From: Pseudomonadota bacterium
GTDB lineage: Bacteria; Pseudomonadota; Gammaproteobacteria; Burkholderiales; Rhodocyclaceae
Length of the DNA stretch: 33,643 nt
Assembly: GCA_023459095.1 (NCBI GenBank)
Contig: JAEWVQ010000243.1
Location: forward strand, 1-33,643
Direction: 5' to 3'
Part shown: positions 24,790 through 32,923 of the stretch, piece after piece
Layout of the letters: each line of letters opens with the position of its first letter
Position numbering within the stretch: position 1 is the first letter of the stretch
Made by a program: the position numbers and the translations under genes
The notes under the pieces: model-generated
Database searches by the model: none
What the model saw: only the letters and a program-made list of their open reading frames with translations
What the model was told of the DNA's origin: nothing

Positions 24790-24823
24790 GGCGGCGCCGG
24801 TTGTCGTTCAGGCCGGCGCCGCC
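24790..24823. terminator. Convergent-gene hairpin
   Basis: A perfect 11-bp stem, ggcggcgccgg (24790-24800) with ccggcgccgcc (24813-24823), has a 12-nt loop. It sits between the receptor stop and the last codons of the oppositely oriented flavin reductase gene. It could slow or end transcription from both sides, though neither side has a T tract. Confidence 0.5.
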
Positions 24824-25308
24824 TCGCCGAGCGGGTAATCGGCGTAACGCCCGCGATGGAACAGCAGCGGCGGGGTCGGGTCGGCGCTCGCGGTCTCGAA
24901 GCGCTGCACGCGGCCGACCAAAATGACGTGGTCGCCGCCGGCGTAGCGGTGCTCGACGCTGCATTCGAACACCGCCGCGCAGTGCCGCAGCAGCGGCACG
25001 CCGCCGAGCCCGGCGCGGATGTCGAGGTCGGCGAACTTGTCGTTGCCGGCGCGTGCGAAGCGGTCGGAGAGTGCGCGTTGATCGGCGCCCAGAACATGGA
25101 TGGCGAAATGCCCGGCGGCCTCGAAGGCCGGCAGGCTGTAGGACTGGCGGGCCAGGCTCCACAGCACCAGCGGCGGCTCGAGCGACACCGAGCTGAAGCT
25201 GTTGGCGGTGACGCCGATCGGCGCGCCGGCGGTGTCGAGCGTGGTGACGATGGTGACGCCGGTGGCGAACTGGCCAAGGGCGTTGCGGAACTCGCGGGGG
25301 TCGAACAT
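24808..25308 (-). CDS. Flavin reductase (StyB/HpaC family)
   Basis: This is a 166-residue NAD(P)H:flavin reductase of the flavin_reduct family. The pattern FRNALGQFATGVTIVTT, then GVTANSFSSVSLEPPLVLWSL, and a C-terminal GDHVILVGRV stretch is characteristic. It would supply reduced FAD to the StyA-like monooxygenase encoded 105 nt upstream in the same direction. The ribosome site is weak (GAGAG). The intercistronic gap holds a strong GC hairpin, so the reductase may be made at a different level from the oxygenase. The partner assignment is an inference from gene order. Confidence 0.9.
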   Translation of the reverse strand: MFDPREFRNALGQFATGVTIVTTLDTAGAPIGVTANSFSSVSLEPPLVLWSLARQSYSLPAFEAAGHFAIHVLGADQRALSDRFARAGNDKFADLDIRAGLGGVPLLRHCAAVFECSVEHRYAGGDHVILVGRVQRFETASADPTPPLLFHRGRYADYPLGEAAPA

Positions 25309-25330
25309 GGCGGTGCTCTCTGACAGGTGC

Positions 25331-25351
25331 GCCCCGGCCGGCGGCCGGGGC
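25331..25351 (-). repeat. Intercistronic GC hairpin
   Basis: The perfect 9-bp stem gccccggcc (25331-25339) and ggccggggc (25343-25351) has a 3-nt loop. It lies between the monooxygenase stop and the flavin reductase start. It may protect or attenuate the transcript. There is no T tract. Confidence 0.45.
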
Positions 25352-25413
25352 TGGGGGCGGGGCGCGCGGGCTCCCGGATGGAGGCGCCGCGCGCCGGCCG
25401 TGGGGGCCGGGGT

Positions 25414-26718
25414 TCAGGCGGCGCGCTTTTCCAGCGCGCTCGTCATCAGGGCGTCGGCGGCGCCGGCGTCGAACCAGTACTCGGCGTAGTCGCGCGGGTC
25501 GTTGAAGCCGTTGGCGATGCGCGAGGCGAGCGCGGGGGCCTGCTGCGCGGTGGCGAGCAGGCGGACGACGTGGTCCGCGGGCGGAAACAGCAGGCTGTTG
25601 GTCCAGCGCACCACCTTCTCGGCGTAGCCGTTGTAGAGACGGTCGAAGGTGTCGCGCATCCAGGCCTCGTCGAAGGGCTGCGCACCGCGCGCGACGATGG
25701 CGTCGTAGTAGTGGCGGGCGCCCTTGGTGGCGTTGTTCGAGCCCTGGCCGGTGATCGGATCGTTCACCAGCACGGCGTCGCCCATGCCGAACACCTTGCG
25801 CCCCGAGGGCAGGGTCAGCACCGCGTTGCGCACGGTCGGCGTGATGCGCCCGGCGAGGATGCCGTTGGCGTCGGTGAGCTGGCAGTCGCGGCTGCGCTCG
25901 TATTCCCAGGGCACGAAGGTCTTGAGGATGTCGAGGCTGATCTCGAGGTGCTGTTCCGGGGTCCGGGCCTCGCCCCAGCGGTCCATCGGGCCGCCGGGCA
26001 CGCCCTCGAACACCATGATGTCGCAGTCCTGGGTGCCGTCGGCGCCGTGGGTGGTGAGCGCCGGGAACACGAAATACTCGCCGACGCCGGGGATCAGGTT
26101 GAAATTCACGCACTCGCAGTAGTCGTGGCGCTTCATGCCGGTGACGTAGGTGAGGGCGAGCTGGCGCATCGGCTGGCGGACCGGCGAGCGGCTGTCGTCG
26201 CGGCCGAGCAGGTTGACGATCTCGCCCTTGCCGCCGGCAAGCAGCACGAGTTCGTGTTCGGCGCTGAGGGTCTCGAGCTCGGCGACGCCGACGTCGGCGA
26301 AGCGCAGGTCGCCGCCGCGGCGCTCGAACTCCTGCATCCATACCGGCATCTTGACGCGCTGGTCCACCGACTGGCCGAAGGCGTCGAGGCGCGCGTGCCA
26401 ATGGATCGCCTTGTTGCCGCTGCCGTCCGGAGTGGGGATGGAGAAGCTGATGCCTTCGGTCTTGATGCACGCGTCTTCCCACTGGTTGAGGCCGAAATCG
26501 CGTTCGATCTGCAGCGCCGGATCGAAGATGAACTGCGACGACAGCACCTTGCCCGCGCGCACTTCTTCGGCGCTGCGGTTGGTGACGAGGGTGACGGCGT
26601 GGCCTTGATCGAGCAGCGCGCAGCCGAGCAGCAGGCCGGCCTGGCCGGCGCCGACGATGGCGATGCGGCGCGGGGTGGTGGTGGGGGTGACGGTCGGTGT
26701 GGCGTGTGCGAGTTGCAT
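25414..26718 (-). CDS. StyA-like FAD monooxygenase (styrene/indole monooxygenase family)
   Basis: This 434-residue two-component flavoprotein epoxidises or hydroxylates styrene- or indole-type substrates with reduced FAD from a separate reductase. The FAD motif is IVGAGQAG (about 21-28). A second flavin motif, GDAVLVNDPITGQGSNNA, matches the StyA pattern GDxxxxxDPxxGQGxN. Near the end, RWTNSLLFPPADHVVRLL and NDPRDYAEYWF parallel StyA's RWTN and FNYP regions. Its cluster (AraC regulator, SDR, oxygenase, flavin reductase) has the make-up of iif/ind indole-oxidation operons, so indole is the favoured substrate over styrene. GGAG lies 6-7 nt ahead of the ATG. The isatin route downstream agrees with this. 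Confidence 0.87.
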   Translation of the reverse strand: MQLAHATPTVTPTTTPRRIAIVGAGQAGLLLGCALLDQGHAVTLVTNRSAEEVRAGKVLSSQFIFDPALQIERDFGLNQWEDACIKTEGISFSIPTPDGSGNKAIHWHARLDAFGQSVDQRVKMPVWMQEFERRGGDLRFADVGVAELETLSAEHELVLLAGGKGEIVNLLGRDDSRSPVRQPMRQLALTYVTGMKRHDYCECVNFNLIPGVGEYFVFPALTTHGADGTQDCDIMVFEGVPGGPMDRWGEARTPEQHLEISLDILKTFVPWEYERSRDCQLTDANGILAGRITPTVRNAVLTLPSGRKVFGMGDAVLVNDPITGQGSNNATKGARHYYDAIVARGAQPFDEAWMRDTFDRLYNGYAEKVVRWTNSLLFPPADHVVRLLATAQQAPALASRIANGFNDPRDYAEYWFDAGAADALMTSALEKRAA

Positions 26719-26776
26719 GGTGTGCTCCGTGCCTGGTCTTGTGGTCTTGTGGTTTTTTTGCGGTGTGAGGGCGGGA

Positions 26777-27565
26777 TCAGGCCATCAGGCGGGTGATCGC
26801 CGCGGCGGTGCCTTCGGGGCCGAGTGCGCTGTAGCCGCCGTCGCAGGCGTAGTCGGCGCCGGTGACGAAGCTGGCGTTGTCCGAGAGCAGGAAGCTGACG
26901 ACCTGGGCGACTTCCTCGGGCAGGCCGAGGCGGCCGAGGATGTGATAGTCGGCAGCGACGCCGTCGGCCTTGGCCTTGTCGCCGCCGGCGAGCGTCTCGA
27001 TCACCGAGGACCAGGTCCAGCCCGGCGACACCGCATTGACGCGGATGCGCTCGGCGGCGAGGTCGAGCGCGGCGCTGCGGGTGAATTGCTGCATCGCCGC
27101 CTTGCTCACCGGGTACAGCCAGCGCCCGGCCTGCGCCGCGTTCGCCGAGATCGAGGTGAAGTTCACCACGGCGCCGCCGCCGCGGCGGACCATTTCCGGG
27201 CGGCAGGCTTGCAGCATCATCGCCGCGCCGGTGAGGTTGATGTCGAAGGCCTGCTGCCACTCGGCGCGCGTCGACGCGGCGCCGTTATCGACGTAGGTGC
27301 AGGCGCAATTGACGAGGAAGTCGATGCCGCCGAAGGCCGCGCTGGCGGCGGCGACGCAGGCCGCGATCTGGCTGTCGTCGCGCACGTCGGTGAGCTGGAA
27401 GCGCGCCGCGGCGCCCAGGCGTTCGGCTGCCGCGCTGCCCTTGTCGCGGTCGATGTCGGCGAGCATCACGCGCGCGCCGCGGGCGATCAGGTCGCGCGCC
27501 ACGGCTTCGGCGATCATCGTCGCGCCGCCGGTGACGATGGCGGTCTTGCCCTGCAGTCCCTTCAT
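26777..27565 (-). CDS. Short-chain dehydrogenase, indole-dihydrodiol dehydrogenase-like
   Basis: This is a 262-residue SDR with Tyr151 and Lys155 (YPVSK) and a Ser near 138-140. Two motifs deviate: the cofactor loop reads TGGATMIA (12-19), missing the last glycines, and NNAG reads NCAC (86-89). The catalytic Tyr/Lys are kept, so it is probably active. In iif-type clusters the SDR beside the StyA-like enzyme oxidises the indole-2,3-dihydrodiol formed after epoxidation. The same job is inferred here, giving 3-hydroxyoxindole or isatin. GGAGGA stands upstream of the ATG. It is the first structural gene after the AraC regulator (75 nt) and 58 nt ahead of the monooxygenase. Confidence 0.87.
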   Translation of the reverse strand: MKGLQGKTAIVTGGATMIAEAVARDLIARGARVMLADIDRDKGSAAAERLGAAARFQLTDVRDDSQIAACVAAASAAFGGIDFLVNCACTYVDNGAASTRAEWQQAFDINLTGAAMMLQACRPEMVRRGGGAVVNFTSISANAAQAGRWLYPVSKAAMQQFTRSAALDLAAERIRVNAVSPGWTWSSVIETLAGGDKAKADGVAADYHILGRLGLPEEVAQVVSFLLSDNASFVTGADYACDGGYSALGPEGTAAAITRLMA

Positions 27566-27640
27566 GTTCTGTGTCCTCCGTCGAGAGGCGCCGGGGAGCG
27601 GCGCCGCAGGGCACAGTGTTCATTTCGGGACGATGACGGA

Positions 27641-28696
27641 CTATCCGCTATGCGAGTCCGGCTTGTCCGCTTCGCGCCGATCGACGCCCCGGCCTGGTGC
27701 GCGGCGCGCGCTCTGCGACGGCGATTCGCCGAAGCGCGCCTTGTAGTACGCGGAGAAGCGGCCCAGGTGGAAGAAACCGTGGCGGTGGGCGATCTCGGTC
27801 ACCGAGCCGCGCTCGGGGCCGCCGTCGAGCAGCGCGCGGCGCACGCCGTCGAGACGGGCGTCGCGCAGGTAGGCGAGCGGCGAACTCGCGCAGTGGCGGC
27901 GAAAACCTTCCTCGAGCGCGCGCACGCTGACGCAGGCGGCACGCGCGATGTCGCCGACGGTGAGCGCGTCGCCGAGGTGGGCGTGGATGTAGTCCATCGC
28001 GCGCCGCACGTGGCGCGGCTGGCCGGCGTCGACCGGTGCGGCGAGGCGGGCGCTGTAGTTGTGGCGGTGCAGTTGCAGCAGGCCGCGCAGCAGACAGTCC
28101 TCGAGCGCGCCGATGGTGGGGCGGTAGCGCAGCCATTCGGTGCCGCTGGCGTCGATGTTGGCGGCGAGGTCGATCACCATGCGGCACCAGGCGCGGGTCA
28201 GGCCGCCGTCCTGCGGCAGCGCCAGCTCGAAGGCGAGCGTCTGCGCGCCGGGTTCGCCCAGATGCTCGGCGAGCCGGCGTTCGAGCGCGGCGCGCGGAAC
28301 GTGGAGCAGCAACTGGTGGTTGTCCTGGCTCCAGCGCATGCGGGTCGGCTCGTGCGGATTGAGGATCGCGGCGGTGGCCGGTGTGGACAGCATGCGCTGT
28401 GCGCCGCAGCTGATCGAGGCGCTGCCGGCGAGCGGGATCTGCACCAGATAGAAGCTGTCGAGGCAACCAGGCAGGATGTCGACCTCGGTGCCGTAGGTCA
28501 GGAAGTTCAGCGAAGTCTCGCCGAGCTGGACGAGGTTGTGGCGCGAGGCGAACGGCCGGCGCGCGCTGAGCTGGCGCAGGTCGTGGGGGCAGAACACGCG
28601 CGCCACCTGCTGACGGGCCTCGTCGGCGTCCTGCGAGCGGAACAGCGGAAAGGCGGCGAGCGGTTCGGGCGCGTGCGGCGGGCGGGAGGGGCTCAT
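27641..28696 (-). CDS. AraC-family transcriptional regulator
   Basis: This 351-residue regulator has an N-terminal ligand-binding part (AraC_binding_2-like, with a PLAGSASISCG stretch) and two C-terminal helix-turn-helix motifs from about residue 233 (LTVGDIARAACVSVRALEEGF, then SVTEIAHRHGFFHLGRFSAYY). The second helix pattern FHLGRFSxxYKxxFGxSPS is diagnostic of the family. It heads the SDR-monooxygenase-reductase cluster and faces the MarR gene across 153 nt. It is the probable activator of the indole-oxidation genes, like IifR. The ribosome site is weak (GGAA). The ligand is unknown. Confidence 0.92.
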   Translation of the reverse strand: MSPSRPPHAPEPLAAFPLFRSQDADEARQQVARVFCPHDLRQLSARRPFASRHNLVQLGETSLNFLTYGTEVDILPGCLDSFYLVQIPLAGSASISCGAQRMLSTPATAAILNPHEPTRMRWSQDNHQLLLHVPRAALERRLAEHLGEPGAQTLAFELALPQDGGLTRAWCRMVIDLAANIDASGTEWLRYRPTIGALEDCLLRGLLQLHRHNYSARLAAPVDAGQPRHVRRAMDYIHAHLGDALTVGDIARAACVSVRALEEGFRRHCASSPLAYLRDARLDGVRRALLDGGPERGSVTEIAHRHGFFHLGRFSAYYKARFGESPSQSARRAPGRGVDRREADKPDSHSG

Positions 28697-28849
28697 CTAT
28701 ACGATTCCGGAAACTGGCGGGGCGTGGTGCTGCGCTGGCATCATTTTCGCTACGGCCCATAATGTATAGACATAAACAATTTATATGCGGAATTGTGAAG
28801 ATCGCAAGACCATCGTGCGATCGGACCGCGGGTACAGGGAGAGGGATGC
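28697..28849. promoter_or_regulatory. Divergent AraC/MarR promoter region with a candidate operator
   Basis: This AT-rich stretch at 28758-28787 serves both regulator genes. ATGTATAGACAT (28762-28773) is a palindrome at 10 of 12 positions. Its GTATAGACATAAA part (28764-28776) recurs as GTTTAGACATGAA at 29522-29534 in the promoter of the next gene, with 11 of 13 bases equal. ATAAA-caa-TTTAT (28772-28784) is another inverted repeat. These sites may bind the MarR protein. Confidence 0.45.
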
Positions 28850-29428
28850 ATGCAGGACGAGCGCAAGGCGGCCACCACCACGGGCGCAGATGAAGACGGC
28901 GAGTCCGGGAGCACGCCCAGCGCCCTCATCGCCGGCAGAGCGGGCGGCGGGCGGGCGCCGGCGCGCTTCGTCGACGATTACCTCGCCTTCCTGCTGGCGC
29001 AGGCGAGCAGCCGGATCTCGCGCGAGTTCCACCGCGAGGTCAATGCCGCCGGTTTGTCGGTGACCGAGTGGCGGGTGCTCGCCAGTCTGGAGGGCAGCGC
29101 GGGCGAGAGCATCGGCGTGCTGAGCCAGCTCGCGCTCACCAAGCAGCCCACGCTGAGCCGCGTGGTCCAGCGCATGGAAGCCGAAGGCTTGGTCACGCGG
29201 GCGCGCGTGCGCAGCGACCGGCGCCAGACCGTGGTGCGGATCACCCCGCGCGGCCACCGACTGACCGCCGCCTTGCGCGCGCGCGCGCTGCAGCATCAGG
29301 CCGCGGTGCTGGAGCCGTTCGGCGCCGACAACGCCGAGATGTTGCTCGGCATGCTGCGCCAGCTGCTCGCTCTGCATCCGGCCGAGGGCGCGCTCGATGA
29401 CGGCGAGGGCGGCGAGGAGGGCGCCTAG
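28850..29428 (+). CDS. MarR-family transcriptional regulator
   Basis: This 192-residue dimeric winged-helix regulator has a polar N-terminal extension (about 1-35), dimerisation helices, the DNA-reading part SQLALTKQPTLSRVVQRME, and the beta wing RVRSDRRQTVVRITPRG with the family's conserved Asp-Arg. MarR proteins here usually repress until an aromatic acid or its CoA ester binds. It is transcribed toward the aminobenzoyl-CoA gene, 197 nt ahead of it, and shares a sequence motif with that promoter. Control of the aminobenzoyl-CoA unit, and possibly of the large operon, is likely but inferred. MarR regulators control iad/iac auxin-degradation loci in other bacteria. Confidence 0.92.
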   Translation: MQDERKAATTTGADEDGESGSTPSALIAGRAGGGRAPARFVDDYLAFLLAQASSRISREFHREVNAAGLSVTEWRVLASLEGSAGESIGVLSQLALTKQPTLSRVVQRMEAEGLVTRARVRSDRRQTVVRITPRGHRLTAALRARALQHQAAVLEPFGADNAEMLLGMLRQLLALHPAEGALDDGEGGEEGA

Positions 29429-29510
29429 GCCGGGGCGGGGCGCGCTCGGCCGCTGCGGGCACCGGGCTGTGCGGCAAGCGAGCGCGGCAAAATCACCTTC
29501 AGGAAATTTG

Positions 29511-29539
29511 TTGACTTGATAGTTTAGACATGAAATATT
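29511..29539 (+). promoter_or_regulatory. Promoter candidate of the aminobenzoyl-CoA operon
   Basis: The -35 box TTGACT (29511-29516) is followed after 17 nt by AATATT (29534-29539), a fair -10 box. The start of transcription would be near 29546, inside the palindrome at 29540-29558. The spacer contains the TAGACAT motif shared with the MarR promoter region. Confidence 0.5.
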
Positions 29540-29558
29540 TCTCGCTAAATAAGCGAGA
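29540..29558. promoter_or_regulatory. Palindromic operator candidate over the start site
   Basis: TCTCGCT-AAATA-AGCGAGA is a perfect 7+7 inverted repeat with a 5-nt spacer, placed right behind the predicted -10 box. The location suits a repressor such as the MarR protein encoded upstream. It could also act as a hairpin in the leader. Confidence 0.5.
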
Positions 29559-29625
29559 TTTGACACGCTCGTCGCGGCGGCTTCCACCCGAAGCGGTTCC
29601 GGCGGCATAACCTAGGAGCAGCAGC

Positions 29626-31944
29626 ATGCGCATCGTGTGTATCGGTGGTGGCCCGGCTGGGCTGTATTTCGCGATCCTGATGAAGAAGCTGAATCCGGCG
29701 CATCAGATCACCGTGGTCGAACGCAACAAGCCTTACGACACCTTCGGCTGGGGCGTGGTGTTCTCCGACGCGACCATGGACAACATGCGCGAGTGGGATC
29801 CGGTTACCGCCGATGCGATCCAGGTTGCCTTCAACCATTGGGACGACATCGAGCTGCACTTCAAGGGCCGCACGATCCGCTCCGGCGGTCACGGCTTCGT
29901 CGGCATCGGCCGCAAGAAGATGCTCAACATCCTGCAGGAGCGCTGCGAGGAGCTGGGCGTGGAGCTGGTGTTCGAGAAGGACGTCGATTCCGACCTGGAA
30001 TACCCGGACGCCGACCTCATCATCGCCTCCGACGGCATCAACTCGAAGATCCGCAACCGCTACGTCGAGGTCTTCAAGCCCGACATCGTCACCCGCCCGA
30101 ACCGCTACATCTGGCTCGGCACCAACAAGCTCTACGACGCCTTCAACTTCATCTTCGAGAAGACCGAGCACGGCTGGTTCCAGGCCCACATCTACAAGTT
30201 CGACGACACCACCACCACCTTCATCGTCGAGTGCCCGGAACACGTCTGGCAGGCCCACGGCCTCGACAAGGCCGACCAGCAGCAGTCCATCGAATTCTGC
30301 GAGAAGCTGTTCGAGAAGCACCTCGACGGCTACCCGCTGATGACCAATGCCCGCCACCTGCGCGGCTCGGCCTGGCTCAACTTCCAGCGCGTCAAGTGCG
30401 AGCAGTGGCACCACTTCAACGGCAACAGCCACGTCGTGCTGATGGGCGACGCGGTGCACACCGCGCACTTCGCGATCGGCTCCGGCACCAAACTGGCGCT
30501 CGAGGACGCGATCGACCTCACCCGCCTGTTCAAGGAAGAGGGCGACACCCCCGAGCACATTCCGGCGGTGCTCGCGCGCTACCAGGAGGTGCGCAACATC
30601 GACGTGCTGCGCCTGCAGAACGCGGCCTGGAACGCGATGGAGTGGTTCGAGGTGTGCGACGCGCGCTACTGCGACACGCTCGAACCCGAGCAATTCATGT
30701 ACTCCATGCTGACGCGTTCGCAGCGCATCTCGCACGAGAACCTGCGCCTGCGCGACGCCCAGTGGCTGGAAGGTTACGAGCGCTGGCTGGCCGAGAAGGC
30801 GGGCGTGCCGGTGCCGGCCGACAAGGCGCCGCCGCCGCCGATGTTCACCCCGTTCAAGCTGCGCGGCCTGACGCTCGCCAACCGCACGATCATGTCGCCG
30901 ATGGCGATGTACTCGGCCGAGGACGGCTTCGCCGGCGACTTCCACCTCGTGCATTTCGGCGCGCGCGCGCTCGGCGGCACCGCCCTGCTGTACACCGAGA
31001 TGACCTGCGTGTCGCCCGACGCCCGCATCACCCCGGGGTGCGCCGGGCTGTGGAAGCCCGAGCACGTCAATGCGTGGAAGCGCATCGTCGATTTCGTCCA
31101 TGCCAATTCCAGCGCCAAGATGGGCATCCAGCTCGGCCACGCCGGGCGCAAGGGCGCGACCAAGGTGGCCTGGGAGGGCATCGACCAGCCGCTCGAATCC
31201 GGCGCCTGGGAACTGATCTCGGCCTCGCCGCTGCCCTACCTGCCGCATTCGCAGGTGCCGCGCGCAGCGACCGCCGCCGACCTGGCGCGCATCAAGGACG
31301 ATTTCGTGCGTTCGACCAAGATGGCGGCCGAAGCCGGCTTCGACATCCTCGAACTGCACTGCGCCCACGGCTACCTGCTGTCGAGCTTCCTGTCGCCGCT
31401 GACCAACCGCCGCGACGACGAGTACGGCGGCAGCCTGGAGAAGCGCGCGCGCTATCCGCTCGAAGTGTTCAAGGCGATGCGTGCGGTGTGGCCGGCCGAC
31501 AAGCCGATGTCGGTGCGTCTGTCGTGCCACGACTGGTTCCCCGGCGGCAACACTGCCGACGATGCGGTGGCGATCGCCCGCCTGTTCAAGGAAGCCGGCG
31601 CCGACATCATCGACTGCTCGTCGGGCCAGGTGTGGAAGGAAGAGAAGCCGGTGTACGGTCGCATGTTCCAGACCCCGTTCGCCGACCGCATCCGCAACGA
31701 AGTCGGCATCCCGACCATTGCGGTGGGGACGATCTTCGAGGCCGACCATGTGAACAGCATCATCGGCGCCGGTCGTGCCGACCTGTGCGCGGTCGCCCGT
31801 CCGCACCTCGCCGATCCGGCCTGGACCCTGCACGAGGCCGCCCGCATCGAGTACAAGGGCATCGCCTGGCCGAAGCAGTACCTGTCGGGCCGCGGCCAGT
31901 ACGAGACCAACCTCAAGCGCAGCTACGCCGCGCCGGGCAAGTAA
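29626..31944 (+). CDS. abmG: 2-Aminobenzoyl-CoA monooxygenase/reductase (fused)
   Basis: This 772-residue cytosolic fusion of two flavoproteins has, at residues 1-390, a class A FAD monooxygenase: GGGPAG (7-12) and GDAVHTAHFAIGSG (274-287). Residues 405 to the end form an Old Yellow Enzyme-type reductase: FKLRGLTLANRTIMSPM, QLGHAGRKG (502-510), the histidines of HCAHGY (578, 581), and SPLTNRRDDEYGGSLE. This architecture is that of the Azoarcus evansii enzyme that hydroxylates and then reduces 2-aminobenzoyl-CoA, which dearomatises the ring without a ring-cleaving dioxygenase. Salicylyl-CoA 5-hydroxylases share the fold and are the main alternative; the isatin-directed neighbours favour aminobenzoyl-CoA. 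TAGGAG precedes the ATG. It heads an operon with an SDR and a crotonase. Confidence 0.88.
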   Translation: MRIVCIGGGPAGLYFAILMKKLNPAHQITVVERNKPYDTFGWGVVFSDATMDNMREWDPVTADAIQVAFNHWDDIELHFKGRTIRSGGHGFVGIGRKKMLNILQERCEELGVELVFEKDVDSDLEYPDADLIIASDGINSKIRNRYVEVFKPDIVTRPNRYIWLGTNKLYDAFNFIFEKTEHGWFQAHIYKFDDTTTTFIVECPEHVWQAHGLDKADQQQSIEFCEKLFEKHLDGYPLMTNARHLRGSAWLNFQRVKCEQWHHFNGNSHVVLMGDAVHTAHFAIGSGTKLALEDAIDLTRLFKEEGDTPEHIPAVLARYQEVRNIDVLRLQNAAWNAMEWFEVCDARYCDTLEPEQFMYSMLTRSQRISHENLRLRDAQWLEGYERWLAEKAGVPVPADKAPPPPMFTPFKLRGLTLANRTIMSPMAMYSAEDGFAGDFHLVHFGARALGGTALLYTEMTCVSPDARITPGCAGLWKPEHVNAWKRIVDFVHANSSAKMGIQLGHAGRKGATKVAWEGIDQPLESGAWELISASPLPYLPHSQVPRAATAADLARIKDDFVRSTKMAAEAGFDILELHCAHGYLLSSFLSPLTNRRDDEYGGSLEKRARYPLEVFKAMRAVWPADKPMSVRLSCHDWFPGGNTADDAVAIARLFKEAGADIIDCSSGQVWKEEKPVYGRMFQTPFADRIRNEVGIPTIAVGTIFEADHVNSIIGAGRADLCAVARPHLADPAWTLHEAARIEYKGIAWPKQYLSGRGQYETNLKRSYAAPGK

Positions 31945-31999
31945 GCACGCGGTAGTATCGCTTATTACCTATAAGTCATAACCAGAGGGCTGGTGCGCA

Positions 32000-32809
32000 A
32001 TGAACGCAACCCCTGACCACAATAGAGAGACCTCACCGCCGCTCGCCGGTCGCCACGCCGTGGTGACCGGTGCCGGCAGCGGCATCGGCGAAGCGATCGC
32101 GCTCGAACTCGCCCGCCTCGGCGCCACGCTGACACTGGTCGGCCGTCGCGCCGAACCCCTGAACGCCACCCGCGACAAGCTCGCCGGGCAGGGGCACGGC
32201 ATCGCCGTGGCCGACATCACCGACCACGCCGCGATCGCCGCCGCGCTCGGCGAAGCCGCCGCCGCACGCGGTCCGGTAGCGATCCTGATCAACAACGCCG
32301 GCGCGGCCAAGAGCGCGCCGGTCACCAAGACCTCGCCCGAGCTGTGGCACGAGATGGTCACGGTGAACCTCACCGGCACCTACAACTGCACCCACGCCGT
32401 GCTCCCGGGCATGCAGGCCGCGCGCTGGGGGCGCATCGTGAACGTCGCCAGCACCGCCGGCCTGGTCGGCTACGCCTACGTTTCCGCCTACTGCGCGGCC
32501 AAGCACGGCGTGATCGGCTTCACCCGCGCGGTGGCGCTGGAGGTGGCCAAGCAGGGCATCACCGTGAATGCGGTGTGCCCCGGTTACACCGACACCCCGC
32601 TGCTCGGCGGCGCGGTGGACAACATCGTCGCCAAGACCGGGCGCAGCGCCGACGACGCCAAGACCGCGCTCGCCGCGAGCAACCCGCAGGGCCGCCTGGT
32701 GCAGCCCGACGACGTGGCCCGCACCGTGGGCTGGCTGTGCCTTCCCGGGTCGGAGGCGATCCACGGCCAGTCGATTCCGGTCGCCGGCGGCGAGGTCATG
32801 GCCGGTTGA
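32000..32809 (+). CDS. Short-chain dehydrogenase in the aminobenzoyl-CoA operon
   Basis: This is a 269-residue SDR with complete motifs: TGAGSGIG (23-30), NNAG (98-101), Ser151, and Y164-x3-K168 (YCAAK). It lies 55 nt after the aminobenzoyl-CoA gene, with AGAGGG ahead of the ATG. A dehydrogenase acting on the alicyclic CoA esters formed after dearomatisation (a 3-hydroxyacyl-CoA dehydrogenase-like step) fits the place. The exact reaction cannot be read from the sequence. Confidence 0.9.
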   Translation: MNATPDHNRETSPPLAGRHAVVTGAGSGIGEAIALELARLGATLTLVGRRAEPLNATRDKLAGQGHGIAVADITDHAAIAAALGEAAAARGPVAILINNAGAAKSAPVTKTSPELWHEMVTVNLTGTYNCTHAVLPGMQAARWGRIVNVASTAGLVGYAYVSAYCAAKHGVIGFTRAVALEVAKQGITVNAVCPGYTDTPLLGGAVDNIVAKTGRSADDAKTALAASNPQGRLVQPDDVARTVGWLCLPGSEAIHGQSIPVAGGEVMAG

Positions 32810-32923
32810 GCCGGCGGCAACGGCTGGCAGCATAAAGGGCCGGCATCGGCGCCGCGCACACCGGTCGGTTCGACCCACGCAGCACGTACAGCAGTCAACA
32901 AAAGTCAGGAGAGGAGAGAACCC

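Noticed and set aside
29545..31833. Very long minus-strand open frame opposite the aminobenzoyl-CoA gene
   Set aside because: It is a shadow of high third-position GC; it has no recognisable domains, and the opposite frame is a full, recognisable enzyme.
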